Source of the DNA: Lates calcarifer | Taxonomy: Eukaryota > Chordata > Actinopteri > Centropomidae | Assembly (NCBI RefSeq): GCF_001640805.2 | Contig: NC_066845.1 | Coordinates: 20,524,307 to 20,588,306 of the forward strand | Direction: 5' to 3' | DNA: 64,000 nucleotides | Shown: positions 62,990 to 64,000 of the stretch, piece by piece | Numbering within the stretch: position 1 is the first letter of the stretch | Layout of the letters: the number at the start of each line of letters is the position of its first letter | Program-made: the position numbers and the translations under genes | Notes under the pieces: model-generated | Database searches by the model: none | What the model was told of the DNA's origin: nothing | What the model saw: the letters and a program-made list of their open reading frames with translations, nothing else

Positions 62990-64000
62990 GAATTATTATT
63001 ACTGATGCATTAGCATGTGAGCTAATTGTAATGACGTTATACACTGTTAGTTCAACCTACGACACTGCATAATATTTTGCGAAATATCTTTAAACACATT
63101 TAAAATTATTTTTAGTGTCTTTTCTGTCTGCAACTTTGTGTATTTATTTTGTGCTGCTTCCTGTCTCGGCCAGCTCTCTCTTGAAATGGGACTCTCCTGG
63201 TTGAATAAAGGTTAAAAAAGGTCATATGTTTGTGTGTACAATCTGAATCTTAATCTGAAAATAACTGCAGCTGACAGATAAATGTAATAGAGCAGATGTA
63301 TGAAGCAGCCTAAAAACAGAAATGCTTAAGTAAAGTACAAGTACTGAATCAAAATTGTACATAAACACATTTCATCTCTGATGTTTGGATACTGTCCAGA
63401 GTCTGGCCATAGAGTGCTTTACTTTACAGTGGTGATGAAAAAGTCCCCTTGTCTCTTTTTTTTTCAATCTCCAATGCTTCGTCTACTCTTTGGTTGAGAT
63501 GCTCTTTGTAATTTGTCTCTATCTTTGGCAATAAATGCTCAATTCAAGAGTCAAGATGTGAGTAATTATGGTTAAGCTAGACGCTGTAGGCAAAGTCATG
63601 AAAACTAAAAATTACCAGAAAAACATAAAAATTTAATTGAGCAGATTTTCCCTCACAGACTGAGGTTAACCTCCATCCCTAATGTTCACACAGTGCTGTT
63701 TGGTGGCCAATTTTATTCCACTTCACAGTATGACAGTGCATATTTTTTGCCTTTCCCTGGTGGAAATCAAACACCTAGGTTTCAGTGTTAGTACCATGCT
63801 CTCCCTTTTGTTTTTCAGTGTCCAGGTATACCTGTTCTCATTAATTGACATAATTTTCACAAACGGGTATTACCACATATATAGCCCCTCTAGGAGTGAC
63901 ATTTACTGAGCTGAATGATCCAGCTGCGGTTTCTTTTTTTAAAGAGCAGACTGGGGCAGAAGTGGTCATCTAGAGAGGTTGTATAGTGTTTCCATTAGAG
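62990..64000. other. Non-genic stretch to the window end
   Basis: No exon, repeat or RNA gene that I can support. Confidence 0.45.

Overview
This window is eukaryotic and almost certainly from a teleost fish, probably a percomorph. It is AT-rich and gene-poor, with many microsatellites, several fish-type interspersed repeats, a Tc1/mariner remnant and an L2/Maui-like LINE remnant. I recognise only one protein-coding gene: a complete three-exon secreted frizzled-related protein 1 gene (sfrp1) on the minus strand. Its coding exons are 40312-39790, 36351-36271 and 29847-29522. The splice sites agree in phase and give a 309-residue secreted Wnt modulator, with a signal peptide, a ten-cysteine frizzled domain and a six-cysteine netrin-like domain. 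I cannot tell from one locus whether it is the sfrp1a or sfrp1b copy.

Layout. Positions 1-28.7 kb lie 3' of sfrp1. They hold no gene I can support, only repeats: an ACT-rich tract split by an insertion of about 0.85 kb, tRNA-derived SINE remnants, copies of several teleost repeat families and a perfect 19-bp hairpin. sfrp1 occupies about 28.7-40.6 kb, with introns of 6423 and 3438 bp. A GC- and CpG-rich island covers exon 1 and the putative promoter (about 39.8-40.7 kb). Positions 40.7-64 kb lie 5' of sfrp1. They hold a MITE-like inverted-repeat element (45.2-45.5 kb), a Tc1/mariner fossil with both terminal repeats (46811-47825), a broken L2-like reverse transcriptase (56.05-57.2 kb) carrying a nested short repeat, and a long (TA)n array at 62884-62985.

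The layout resembles a developmental regulator in a gene desert. Several flanking stretches look like candidate conserved noncoding elements because they are free of repeats and compositionally complex, but only a comparison with other fish could establish this. Apart from sfrp1, the open reading frames of 60-147 codons look like chance frames or fall in transposon debris. I found no operon, CRISPR array, rRNA gene, intact tRNA gene or unfamiliar multi-gene system. The most unusual non-gene signals are the 14.02-kb hairpin, the unexplained insertion at 3.1-3.96 kb and the inverted-repeat element at 45.2 kb.
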